64,000 nt of DNA from Saprolegnia diclina VS20 (taxonomy: Eukaryota; Oomycota; Saprolegniomycetes; Saprolegniales; Saprolegniaceae), in contig NW_008246070.1 of assembly GCF_000281045.1 (NCBI RefSeq), positions 781,375-845,374 of the forward strand, given 5' to 3'. Below, one piece after another: positions 44,570 to 54,510 of the stretch. Position 1 is the first letter of the stretch. Each line of letters starts with the position of its first letter. The notes below the pieces were generated by a model. That model was not told the DNA's origin, ran no database searches, and worked only from the letters and a program-made list of their open reading frames with translations. Position numbers and translations under genes: made by a program.

Positions 44570-44955
44570 GCGAGCGCATCGATCGCGGCTTCGTGCCGGG
44601 TACGATGGTACTGACGAGAAAACGAATACTCATACACCAAGGCCTTGGGATTCATGGCGCAAACCTCTAGTCTCTGTATTGGTTGCGCACTGGTGTAGCA
44701 ACATGAGAAGCTTCCTGTTCTGCAGTTTGGATGCAGCTGTGCGTTTCATAGTCTAGTCGTAGCACATTTCGGGGATGGACAGATCCTAATTGGTCCCGAG
44801 AGGGCGAGAGGCTCGCGCATGGTACTTCTACAACATGCTGCCTGTTCAACAACTAGTACGAGGAAGGCCTCGATAAGATTTTGCAGGTCGCGAATGACGT
44901 GGCAGCGCCCCGCACTTCCACTTTGGCCGTACTCCAACACAACATACGTGCGATC
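44570..44955 (-). pseudogene. coding relic linked to fold-back copy A
   Basis: Read on the minus strand, this stretch is homologous to 56884-57170 (+). Both encode a close variant of LQNLIEAFLVLVVEQA followed by CRSTM or CRSTI, and both continue through CTACACCAGTGCG, AACCAATACAGAGACT and CCCAAGGCCTTGGTG. Frames are broken by indels in both copies. The protein family is not recognised. It precedes the fold-back element in the same relative order in both copies, so the two probably moved or duplicated together. Confidence 0.6.
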
Positions 44956-45077
44956 AATGGTCTCTTCTAAATTATCTGCCGCAGCCCTCGGGTTGACCAA
45001 CACTAGTTAGCGCCTCCGCATGGAAAGGTTTGTGTGCAAAAGGCTCGACCGCAGCTTTTACCTCGGAAAAAAGCAAG

Positions 45078-45085
45078 TGACGTCA
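45078..45085. promoter_or_regulatory. CRE-type palindrome TGACGTCA
   Basis: A perfect bZIP/CREB-type site 24 bases upstream of the ATG at 45110. A second copy lies at 61156-61163 upstream of the AGC kinase. It may be a promoter element; with only two occurrences, chance is possible. Confidence 0.35.
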
Positions 45086-45109
45086 TTTACATTCGAGAAC
45101 TGTTCTAGC

Positions 45110-46153
45110 ATGCTGATGACGACGACGCCCACCCCGATGCTTGGCTTCCTTGCGCTCTATATTCCGCGCACGAGTGCCAAATCCCAGCGCTACCTCGCCG
45201 CTGGCGTCCTCATGGCCATGCTCATCCGCACCCTCGGGATGCGCCGCGTGCTTCTCGGCCTCCGCCCTTTTGCCTACAAGCTCTTGACAGCTGCCAAGGC
45301 AGCGTACGACACCCAGCTTCGTCCGTTGCCTGACAATGTCGAGACCATCACGGCGCTCCAGACGACAGTCGCCACCCAAGACACGACCATTGCCCACCTC
45401 ACGACCAACGTCGCCGACCTCCACGAAGCCGCGCGGGTCCAGCGCGTCACTGCTACCGAGATCAGCGCCGACCTCAAGATCCAAGTACACAATTTGAAGA
45501 TTCGACTCCACCGCACGACCGAACGCGCGGCCCAAAGCACCAAGGCGCTGCACACCGTCATTGCCTCCAAAGACGCAACGCTTACCGCCAGAGACAATAC
45601 GATCACCGAGCTCCGAGCCCAAGTCGCTGCGCTGCACGAAGCCGCTCGGGTCCAGCGTGTGACGGCTACAACCATCAGCGCCGACCTCAAGGTCGCATGG
45701 CACAATACCAAGATCCAGCTGCACCGCACCGAGGAGCGCGCGCAGCGCGACCTGACCGAGCTCCGCACCGCGTTCAGCACGCTACAGCAAGGGCACCGCG
45801 CACTTGACATAGCAGCGGCCTCGGCCGCCGCCGCGTCCAAAATACGACTGACGCACGCCCAACAAGGCAACGCGACTATCACGGGTCTCGCTACAGCGGC
45901 CATTGCAACACTCGCCAACTGTCGACGACAGTACAAGATGGAGATGGAGGTGGCCGCATCGGCCGCCAAACACATCAAGATTCAGCTATTTCAGTGCAAG
46001 CGGGTCCTAGCAGCGTGCGCCCAAGAGGTCATCTCGGCTCAGTGCGCACTGCGTGACATGACTGCCGAGCGCGACAAGGCAGTCGCCTTCAATGAGCAAC
46101 TCGCCCCCCGAGCTACGAATCCGGACGCCAGAGACCGCTCTCGATTTCGCTGA
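45110..46153 (+). CDS. membrane-anchored coiled-coil protein with internal duplication
   Basis: A single exon of about 347 residues. I chose ATG 45110 because the upstream in-frame ATG at 45020 would place a CRE-like palindrome inside the gene; 45020 remains possible. A hydrophobic N-terminus (MLGFLALYIPR, then AAGVLMAMLI) could be a membrane anchor. From about residue 85 it is heptad-rich coiled coil. Two units of about 80 residues are nearly identical at their cores: LHEAARVQRVTATEISADLK and LHEAARVQRVTATTISADLK, each followed by a variant of HNxKIxLHRTxERA. The C-terminal third is Ala-rich helix and then unstructured. I do not recognise the family. It lies next to fold-back copy A. Confidence 0.6.
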   Translation: MLMTTTPTPMLGFLALYIPRTSAKSQRYLAAGVLMAMLIRTLGMRRVLLGLRPFAYKLLTAAKAAYDTQLRPLPDNVETITALQTTVATQDTTIAHLTTNVADLHEAARVQRVTATEISADLKIQVHNLKIRLHRTTERAAQSTKALHTVIASKDATLTARDNTITELRAQVAALHEAARVQRVTATTISADLKVAWHNTKIQLHRTEERAQRDLTELRTAFSTLQQGHRALDIAAASAAAASKIRLTHAQQGNATITGLATAAIATLANCRRQYKMEMEVAASAAKHIKIQLFQCKRVLAACAQEVISAQCALRDMTAERDKAVAFNEQLAPRATNPDARDRSRFR

Positions 46154-46500
46154 CGCAAGCCACGAAGCCGTAGCCCACGCGGTGGCAACAAGAGGTCTTG
46201 GAATATAACACGCATGAGCGACCTACTAGCAACTTTCTATCTACACTATCTGTCTACACGATTTCTTCTTTTTCGACTTCCTAACCCGCACTCGACTAGT
46301 GGTTTCGTTAGGTCGTTGGGAGTCGTCGACAAGGTTATAGTGTTTTGTACAGGTTGGAAGACAATCGCATAGCGCACCGTGGCACGCGGCAATCGTCGGC
46401 CCTTGCATCCAGCGATTGCCGCCATATTACATATTGAATATCGAGATTGTAATATTGAATATATATTGGATATTCAACCTATTTCATATTGATCCGAGAG
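46154..46500. other. AT-rich intergenic spacer
   Basis: 347 bp. The last 80 bases are strongly AT-rich, with repeated ATATTGAATAT-like words, and form the promoter of the deaminase gene. No gene seen. Confidence 0.5.
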
Positions 46501-46982
46501 ATGACCGAAGACGAGCGCTACATGCGCCTTGCGATCGCCGAAGCACACCGGTCGCCGCCGGTTGACAGTGCGTTCTGCGTCGGCTGCGTCGTCACCAAGG
46601 ACGGCCGCGTCCTCGCGACAGGTTTTTCGAGGGAGTTGCCCGGCAACACGCATGCGGTGCGCCGTTGATCCCTGGCCCTTCGCCACCTCATGGCATCTGG
46701 TAGGAGCAATGCGCGCTGCTCAAGCTGCAAATGCAGGCGAATGGATCGACGCTCTACACGACGATGGAGCCATGCAGCGTGCGCCTCTCGGGTAACAAGC
46801 CGTGCGTTGAGAGCTGCATCGAGGCCGGCGTCGCCCGCGTCGTCGTCGGCGCCATGGAGCCCAGCACGTTCGTAACATGCACAGGCGTCCAGCTTCTGCG
46901 CGACCACGGGATACAAGTCGACCTTCTCACGGGTCTCGAGGCCGACTGCTTGGCCCCGAACCGCCACCTCGATTTAGCCTAG
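46501..46982 (+). CDS. stand-alone pyrimidine deaminase-like protein (Rib2/RibD deaminase fold)
   Basis: About 144 residues in two exons (intron about 46659-46708). The cytidine-deaminase-like zinc fold is complete: HAE (NTHAEQCALLK, interrupted by the intron between Ala and Glu) supplies the zinc His and catalytic Glu. TMEPCSVRLSGNKPC supplies the PCxx...C zinc cysteines. The preceding VGCVVTKDGRVLATGFSREL strand-loop and the LPGNTHAEQ motif resemble fungal Rib2/DRAP-deaminase-like proteins. In riboflavin synthesis such domains deaminate the pyrimidine intermediate. No reductase domain is attached, so it may be a monofunctional enzyme of that pathway or act on another cytosine-type substrate. 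Starts only 30 bp upstream of the ankyrin gene. Confidence 0.8.
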
Positions 46983-47011
46983 CGTTTCTAAACGGCCAGA
47001 GCCAAATTAAC

Positions 47012-47968
47012 ATGGAAGAAGTCAACCAAGAGACGAGCGACGGCGGCGTCGTGCACGCCCACGTCCAGTTCGCCGAGGCCGCGGCCAATGGCTCCAAGAC
47101 CATGGTGCGCTTCCATGTCTATCGATCCTCGTCCTCATCTTGCGCTTCTGCAGGTCGAATTCCTCCTCGACAATGGCGCCGACATTGATGCGCCTGGCCG
47201 TGGTATACGACGCTCCCATGCTTCTCGATGCTGATATCGATGTAGATGGAACGACGCCGCTCTGCGCCGCAGCGCTCTGGGGCAACGAAGCAATGGTCAA
47301 GTTCCTGCTTTCGCGCGGCGCCCGCGTCTCGGCCCGCAACGACGGTACCAGGCCCTTGAATATGGATGAGATATATCCATATCTAGGCACGGCGTGGACG
47401 GCGCTGCACGCAGCGGCATTCCAAGAGCACGGCAAGGTCGTACGTATCCTCCTCGACGCGGACGCCGACCCGTACGCTCGCGACGCTGAGGGCCGGACGC
47501 CCACCGACTATGCGAGCATCTCGGAGGCGATCTGGGCCTTCTTTGCAGGTAGCTCTCGCTTGATATTGAGTATCCGCTTGACATATTGATATTTCCAGCG
47601 CGCGGGTGCGAGAAGAGCCTCAAGTCGGACCTTGTCGGAAAAGGAATCATCCGCAAGGTCGCGCCGGACCAGCCCGAGCTCGGCAACGACAACGTACACC
47701 TCCGTCTCCATGGCAGGCGGCATGGACGCACGCACTCGAGTAGATTCCCGAGTTCTCCCGGCCAGGGTCGTCGTACCAGCGCACCCAGTTCAACCCGCTC
47801 CAGTCCAGCAAGCCCAAGGTACATTCTTCTCCATCCCAGCACATCTTAAACAGCAAGTTCATCCAGTCGCGCGACGGGCGCTCCAACAGCTTTGTGGATC
47901 CGCTGGGGTCGTCCAAGCTGCCGCCGCCGACCGCGCGGCGTCCGTCGCTCCACGGCTTTGCACTATAA
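47012..47968 (+). CDS. ankyrin-repeat protein
   Basis: About 210 residues over seven exons with introns of about 43-52 nt, near 47104-47154, 47202-47244, 47343-47387, 47548-47598, 47692-47738 and 47820-47870. Once spliced, three ankyrin repeats appear: VEFLLDNGADIDAPGRDG, TTPLCAAALWGNEAMVKFLL and WTALHAAAFQEHGKVVRILL, followed by DADADPYARDAEGRTPTDYA. The C-terminal part is Ser/Pro-rich and basic (RPGSSYQRTQFNP, RRPSLHGFAL) and looks like a flexible docking tail. It is probably a protein-interaction adaptor; the partner is unknown. The stop is 29 bp from the opposite-strand stop of the lipase fusion gene. Confidence 0.75.
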
Positions 47969-47997
47969 GACAACCAAGAAACGACGCATGCCTCGTC

Positions 47998-50708
47998 TTA
48001 GGACTCGTCGCGGAGGTTATCGAGGCAGAGGCGGAGGGCGTTGCGGTACACAAGCGTCGCGTGCGATGCCACCTTGGTCTTGGACGACACGAGGAGGCGT
48101 CGCTCAATGAAGCTCGGGTCCAACAGCACATTCCCCGCGCCGTCGATCGCCACTTCGCGCCCAACGTGTTCGTAGAGGCCCCACTAGCAACACCACAACG
48201 ACTTAGCGAATTGCATAAGAGATGACGTACAAAGCGCGGGATGCCCGCCACGAGGTCGCCGTCGTAGACGACGCGGAAGCTCTCGGGCACCGTGCGGTTG
48301 TACTGGCGCACAAAGGCGGGATTGCCGACGCGCGGGCCGCCAAAATTGTACATGGACACGCGCGTGGCGCCAAAATGAGCCGCAATGTCGTACGCGGCGA
48401 GCACAGCGAGCGCGCCGCCCATGCTGTGCCCCGTGACGTACACGCGCAGGTGCGGGTCGTCCTGCAGCACGAGGCGCAGCGTCTCCTTGAGGTCGTCGCG
48501 CACCGCAGCGTACGCTTTCCAAAACCCTATGCCAATATCAACGACACGACCGCGAGTATGGCACCGCACCGCTGTGGACGCGGGGCAGCGCCAGGTTGAG
48601 GAGCGGGATACGTCCCGCGCAGAGCTGGAGTCGCTCCTTGCAGCTTCGACGACGGCGCTGCTTGCCGCGACCGCTGATCGCGTGCATCCAGAGCGGCACT
48701 TGATGAAATCGGAGGTTTGTCTTCCAGTGCGCCTTGCTCACCGAGCCGCGAAATGCCACGATGAGCTGGTGCGTCTCGCGGTTGACGCACACGACCGCGT
48801 GCGTATCGACGAGGTCGTGCCGCAGGTGCGCGATGAGCTCAAAGCCAAAGGTGTCGAGCGTCTGGACGCCGGCGCCGGACGCCGACGGATTCCCGATCGG
48901 GTCGAAGTACGCCTGCCACGCGATTTGCACGAGCCACTCGGCCGTCTCGAGGCAGAACACGTGTTGTCTGTTGTGCTGGTGCTTTTCGTGCACGTAGAAC
49001 GCTGTCGACGCAAAGAGCGATGACGTCGCAGTGATCGACGGCGCGGGCAAGTGCACCCAGAGCACCAGCGACACAAAGACCGCAAAAAAGATGACGAACG
49101 AAAGCTGCGGCATGTCGTTGCCCATGGAACCGAGCACGACGATGCACGCGCGTCGGAGTGACGCCATGGACGCACTGCCTTCGGCCGAGACGACGGCAGC
49201 GAGTAGCTGCACCGCGTGCACGACCGAGGCGAGCAAGAGCTGCAGCAAGAGCAAGACCGACTCGAACACGAGAAAGCGGAAGCTCAACTGTTCGTGGCGG
49301 GACAGCATGTACACGAACGACTGCAGCGTCGCGGCCGTCTCGAGCGCAGTCTGTACTACCCACGCGAGCCAGTACCAGTGGAGCACGAGGAGCGCGATTC
49401 CCAGCGCAATGTACGCCGTCTCGGCCTCCGGCTCGTGGCCGGGCGAGAGCGACGGCAGCCGCAAGATGCTCTCGCTCGTCTGGAGACTGCCAAAGAGCAG
49501 CACGAAGAGGACCTTGGGCCAGACGCGGGTCGTGGTCGACGCCGGGTGGCCGAGCATGACGAGCCAGAGGCCGCGAAAAATCGCATTGGCCCACGCTTGG
49601 ACAATGTTGGCGCTGAGGCGCGTTGCGTCCGAGACGTCGCCAAACCACTGGGCGACGACAAACACGGGGTTCTGCCACAGCACGAGCACGACAAGGACCC
49701 AGAAGAGCTGCGCCTGAATACGAAGCCGCGGCGCCGGCACGGCCCGAACCCAGTACGGAAGCGCGCCAAGCGAGAGCAAGAGCAGCGCGGTGCGCACGAT
49801 GAGCTGGCTGACGACGACCGCGGGCTTCCTATTGTACAGAGTCAGCGTGGGAGCAAGACCGAGCGACAAATTACGTGAAGCTAAAGGCGTACTGCACGTC
49901 GCGGGCAAAGAGGTGCGGGTAGTAGCCGTGGAAGACGACGAGAATGAGGTACGAGCCGTACCCGTTGCCTCCCTACACGCGCATGAGTTTCAAGCTCGTG
50001 TCATCAAGGAGGAGGCGTACGAGGCCTTCGTTCGCCTGGGAGATATCAAAGAGCGGTGCGGCGTCGCATGCATTCTCTGCGCAGTGCAGCCAGAGGCTCT
50101 GGTTCGCGAGGCGGAAGATGGGCTTGTGCGCGCCGTGCTCGGTGAACGGGAAGCGCCCGCCGTAGACAGACACGTCGTACTCGAGCACGAAGCTCGGCTC
50201 GTGCTGCGTGAGGTTGGCCGGTAGAATACTCAGCTGCATCGAGCCTGCCAACCACGAGACATTGCTCACGTTGGCTGCGTACCATGCGTTCGCTGTGTGG
50301 TAGTCGATGTATGTACATGGCGTGTCGATCGGCGTCGTCGGCTGGCACACATTGCCGGGCAAGTCTATCGTCTACACAGAGGATGTGTGCCATGATTCAC
50401 GACAACACGTACGGTCCGGAGGTACGCATCGCTGTACAAGTACGCCATGACCAAAGCCACACAGAACGAGACGTACGAAGCGGCCAGCACGATCATGGCC
50501 GCGCGCGAACCAAGCGTCTCAAGTCGGAGGCGCGGTGCCGATGGCCCATGCAGGTTGGCGTCCTCGAGCCGCCCATCGTCGTCCACGTCGTTGCGGTGGC
50601 GGCGCTTCCGCTGCGCGTCGTCGAGGAGGAGCTGGGACGACGCGTAGCCCTTCGTCGCGAAGAGCAGCGGGCGATGCACGACGTCGTCCATGTCCATGCC
50701 CCGCTCCA
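47998..50708 (-). CDS. fusion of a GOST-like seven-TM receptor (TMEM181/Wntless type) with a class 3 lipase
   Basis: About 820 residues in six or more exons. A cytosolic N-terminus and one TM (MIVLAASYVSFCVALVMAYL) lead to a lumenal domain with N-glycosylation sites (NVSNVSW, NLTQ, NQSL) and the strand SFVLEYDVSVYG. Seven hydrophobic helices follow. FWVLVVLVLWQNPVF and the PKVLFVLLF block resemble the GOST/TMEM181 core. In the same uninterrupted exon the frame continues into a lipase_3 domain: VVCVNRETHQLIVAFRGSVS, RVHSGFWKAYAAV, TGHSMGGALAVLAAYDIA (nucleophile Ser), YNFGGPRVGN, VYDGDLVAGIPRF (Asp) and KVASHATLVY (candidate His). The catalytic triad looks complete. Expected role: a membrane-bound lipid hydrolase of Golgi, endosome or plasma membrane. 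The fusion is real at the ORF level; the GOST identity is inferred from topology and short motifs. Confidence 0.7.
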
Positions 50709-50875
50709 TGATGCTGCCGCCGATATCTTTCTCGCCGAGGAAGACCAAGCTCTCGAATCCGGATACCACATATCCGGCGATTCGCACGCGTTTAAACCCG
50801 ACGGGACCGAGTTTAACGCAACTTCAACTGGCATGCACCAAAGGGACTCGACTAACTAACTATAATACGATGGGG

Positions 50876-52370
50876 TTAAATAGAGCTGCGGGGCTCGACG
50901 CGCTCGTAAAACAAGAGGTACGCAGACGTCGCAGTCTCGTGCAGCATTTGCGCTTGGCTGAGCGTCGTCAGGTGCGCGTCATTGTACTTGAGCCAGAGCG
51001 ACGTGCCGTTGGTGAGTGACAGCCGCGCGTACGCGAGGTAGTGCCCGCCCGCGACCGAGCTGCCCGTGTGGGCACAGACGGCGTAGAGCTGGTACTCGCA
51101 CGGTGCCTGCTGCGAAAAGAGGTACGGCGTCATGTTGAGCCGCTGGACCGGAAAGATGACGGCCGCGCTGTTCTTGGCCATGTGCCCAACTCGGGTGCAC
51201 GTGAAGCGCTTGAGCTGGAGCACGAGGCGCTTGGGGACGCGCATAAAGAGCGTTTGGATGTGGTGTCCGGTCCGGCGGTCGCAGCGCTCGCAATAGACGG
51301 CGTCCTCGGCGCAAAGGTCTTCGACCTGCTTGAACGCCGCAAGGCAGCTGTCGAGGGACATGGCGGCGGTCGACGAGTGGAGCCCGAGCGCCACGACGCT
51401 ATCGCATCGTGAGCACCAAGCATCGTTATGAAGCGAACGTACGTGGTGGTCGCGAGGTGGTACGAGAGCATGTTGCAGGAAACGCACGTGGAGCCTTGGA
51501 CGAGCTGGCCCATAAAGTCGTCCGCGACGAACGAGGGGTTGCCGCGAATGAATTTGTCCCATGTGAGGCTCGCCAGGTGCTCTAGATGGCGTGTGACGTG
51601 AGGCGACAGAGGAGAGGCAAGCGTATACCGAGTGGAGCGCTGTACGCACTCGAGTCGTGCGACGAGCATGTGTGTAGCACATGGTCGAGCGCCTTGGTCG
51701 CGGCCGAGAGCGCGTGCTCGCTTCGGGGGCTCAGGGACGCCGCAGGTGCTTGGACAACGCCACGGATCAGCTCGAGGAGATACGACAAGCACTCTTCAGC
51801 GTCTTGCTGGCCTTGTCGCCGAGGCAGGTCGATCCACGTCACGCCAATCCTCCGTAGCGCATCGACCAAACCCAAGGCAAGAAGGTCCAGCGTCGCGCCC
51901 TTGCGTTCCTTGAGCATGTGCGTGACATCGAGCAAGACACCAACGCATCGCTCGCGTGGCGTCAAGGCGCGTCTTGTCGTTGAGAGTGGCCGAAATGCAT
52001 TCGCAAGTGACGCTCGAAAGTCGCGTGTGCGAAGCAGGCAGTGCAGCGTCGCATTGAGGAAGCAGTAGTTGGACTCGTTCCTTAGCGTGGCATCGGCTGG
52101 ACTCGTCTCGTCGTCAATGGCGATCGGTTCTTGCGGAAGAGGCGCGTCGTCCTTGTCGTTGGTGAGGTCGATGGCCGGAGGCTTGGCGCACGGTGGTGCT
52201 GCTGCTGCTCGTGGCAGCCGGTGGCTCGTCGCTCGGGGCAGGTGATCGAGCAGCTGCGCCTGCATCTTGGTCACCTGCTGGATGCAGTAGCTGGCCATCT
52301 TGGCGACGTTATAGTTGTGGTAGGCGAGGTAGCAGTAGATGCTCACGAGACAGAGCGACGGCCACAGCAT
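50876..52370 (-). CDS. membrane-anchored ubiquitin-specific protease (USP/C19)
   Basis: 466 residues in three exons (introns about 51577-51624 and 51406-51451). An N-terminal hydrophobic segment (MLWPSLCLVSIYCYLAYHNY) is likely a signal anchor. The Cys box is present in a divergent form (ESNYCFLNATLHCLLR). The QQDAEECLSYLLELI box follows, then a zinc-type pair (STCVSCN ... CERCDRRTGH), KRLVLQLKRF and the His box (AGGHYLAYARL). WLKYNDAHLTTLS supplies the third catalytic residue. The order and residues match active C19 deubiquitinases. The N-terminal TM plus short USP core recalls USP30 or plant UBP27 of the mitochondrial outer membrane, but location here is inference. Encoded just downstream of the lipase-fusion promoter on the same strand. 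Confidence 0.85.
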
Positions 52371-52700
52371 CGGGCCGTCGGGTGTTCTTCAAAATGGCAA
52401 CCCAATTTCGGATTGGCCCGTTTGGAAGGATAAAAACACCCAACCACGATAGGCGTCTTGGGGCTAATGTCGCAAAGCTCCCGAGCGAGCTTCTGCGGCG
52501 TTGGCCTCATCCGCCGCGCTCAGCTTGCATTGACAGTCCTAGGGTAGTATGACTGCTATCGACCTATTACGTAGTGGCGCTGGCCACCGCAAATGAGCGC
52601 ATGGAATTAGACGCAAGTGGCGTGCGACTAGACATTCGCGACCACCAGCACGATTAGCTATTTCGTTGCTTAACGCATCGGCAAGCAGGAGCTCGCATCT
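52371..52700. other. intergenic spacer, no gene seen
   Basis: 330 bp between the USP start and the PEX16 stop, both on the minus strand. No ORF or motif of note; presumably the USP promoter. Confidence 0.5.
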
Positions 52701-54061
52701 TTACGAAGCCGACGTGTAAAAATGGCGGCGCTGGTAGTAGAGCAGGCCGTTGTCGATGGCAAACTGAATGAGGCGGCCGAGGACCGGCACGGGCTGCGTC
52801 GCGTTGGCCACCTAATTCGACGCAGTTTGACGATCGGAGCATGCAGCAGCGGAAGCGTACGCTGTCGGCAAGGGGGTTAGTGACGCTCGAGAAGAGCGGG
52901 TTCCGGAGCAAATACAAAAAGAGACACATCTGCAAAGAGCATGAGGACAGAACGAGGACGCGGCGACGTGGACCTTGCGTCGGCGGAACTCTTCCGTGAC
53001 GGCCGGCGTCGCCTTTGTGGACGGCTCGGCCGACGAGCAGAGAAGGCTAGCATTCTCACATATGCATCGTCATGCAGAAAAGCAATAGGCCAATACCCGA
53101 GGACTTCGGTCGAGAAGGAGGCGAGGAAGGGAACCCACGACTGCTCCGACTTGCGTTGACTAGACAGCGCTGCGTCAACACCGAGCGATGAGGATGGGGC
53201 GCTGTACCAGAGCACGGCGTAGACGACCGGCCGCAGAATATGCAGGATCTCGCCCATGAGCTGCAGCGGACCTTCATGGCCGGATGCGACGGTCGCGTCC
53301 TATTCGTGCCAAGATTTGGCATTGGCCAAAGAGAGAGAGCGTACCACGAAGGAGAGCGTGAGCGGCTCCTGCGACGACTGGCCAGCTAGTAGAGACGCAG
53401 ACAATTGATGCACAACGTCACGTTGTCGCAGCACACCTTCGCGGTGATTCTTAAAGACGCGGCCAGAGCGCTGGCCCGTGTACTCGGCCGAGTCTTTCTT
53501 GCCTTCTGTCGCCGGCACCTCGCACGTGATGTACTACCACATGGCGCCCTGAGACCTCGTCTAGCATGCGAGGCGCGGTGTACCGTGCCGTTCTTGTAGA
53601 GCACTTGGCCTTTTGCATGGCCAAGGAGGGCGAGCTTGCAAAAGCACTTGCAGATCTCGAGGGCGACAATCTGCACGCCGCGTAAGCTAGCGAATGCAAT
53701 GTCATCGAGTACGTACGACACGCCACCGAGCGTCCGAGCCGCCGGTCTTGAGCGCAATGATCTCGGCCGCCACTTGCACCTGGGCGAGAAGCGACAATGG
53801 CACACGCGCCGCCTGCACAAGCGTGCGCGGCGTCTCTTCCGGGTGCACTGCGCGGTACAAGAGGTAGTCGTGGTACAGCTTGAGGAGGCCGCCCATCGAG
53901 TAGCCGACCTCCGAGACAATGTCCGGGTTGCCGACGCGCGCGGGCACGAGCATGGGCACGACGTAGAAGATGTTCTCGAGGCGGCGCGCCAGCGACTCAT
54001 TCTCGAGCACCCATGCGTTGTACTTGTCGAGCGCCGGGATCTTCTGGCTGCTCGTCGTCAT
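52701..54061 (-). CDS. PEX16: peroxisomal membrane biogenesis factor PEX16
   Basis: About 350 residues over some seven exons with introns of about 45-50 nt. Successive exons match PEX16 in order: YNAWVLENESLARRLENIFY, then VGNPDIVSEVGYSMGGLLKL and YHDYLLYRA; FASLRGVQIVALEI; YTGQRSGRVFKN; QLMGEILHILRPVVYAVLW; the exon ending FLYLLRNPLFSSVTNPLADS; and a C-terminus ending LLYYQRRHFYTSAS, which parallels the end of human PEX16. PEX16 is an integral peroxisomal/ER membrane protein that recruits PEX3 and so initiates import of other peroxisomal membrane proteins. Length agrees with the 336-residue human protein. Exact junctions in the 52950-53450 region are uncertain. Confidence 0.85.
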
Positions 54062-54510
54062 CCTCGCGAATGCTCGGATTGCGAAACACAGATTTCAACG
54101 AATCAAGACGCGCGGCCAGCGCTACAAATCTCAAAGTATTTTAATGCCACGAGAGGTCACAATGATTGGCCAAAAATCAACGTCAAGTGCGTCGTGATTG
54201 GCTGTTCCCGATTATTTGGCCCAGCGATTTGATTCGCTCCGTCATTGCACCATTAAATAGTGTGTACGCCAACCCAATCGCCACGTGCAACAGACTGCAA
54301 CACGCAGCAAGCAGCAAGTGCTTACGATGAGTGCGATTACTAACTAAGTGACCTCACACTAGAGAATGACTTGGCTTGGTTGTGGGCTCGTGGGCACCAA
54401 TTTGTCTGTTGTCGAGCTCACAGTATTTAAGAATATAATATAAGCGTATGATTGGAGGATAGTGGCGAATCAAATCCCGCTGATTTGGGCAGGAACCGCC
54501 AACACCATCG
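54062..54510. promoter_or_regulatory. divergent promoter region
   Basis: 449 bp between the start codons of PEX16 (minus) and the glycosyltransferase-like gene (plus). The part near 54405-54470 is AT-rich. No gene seen. Confidence 0.45.
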
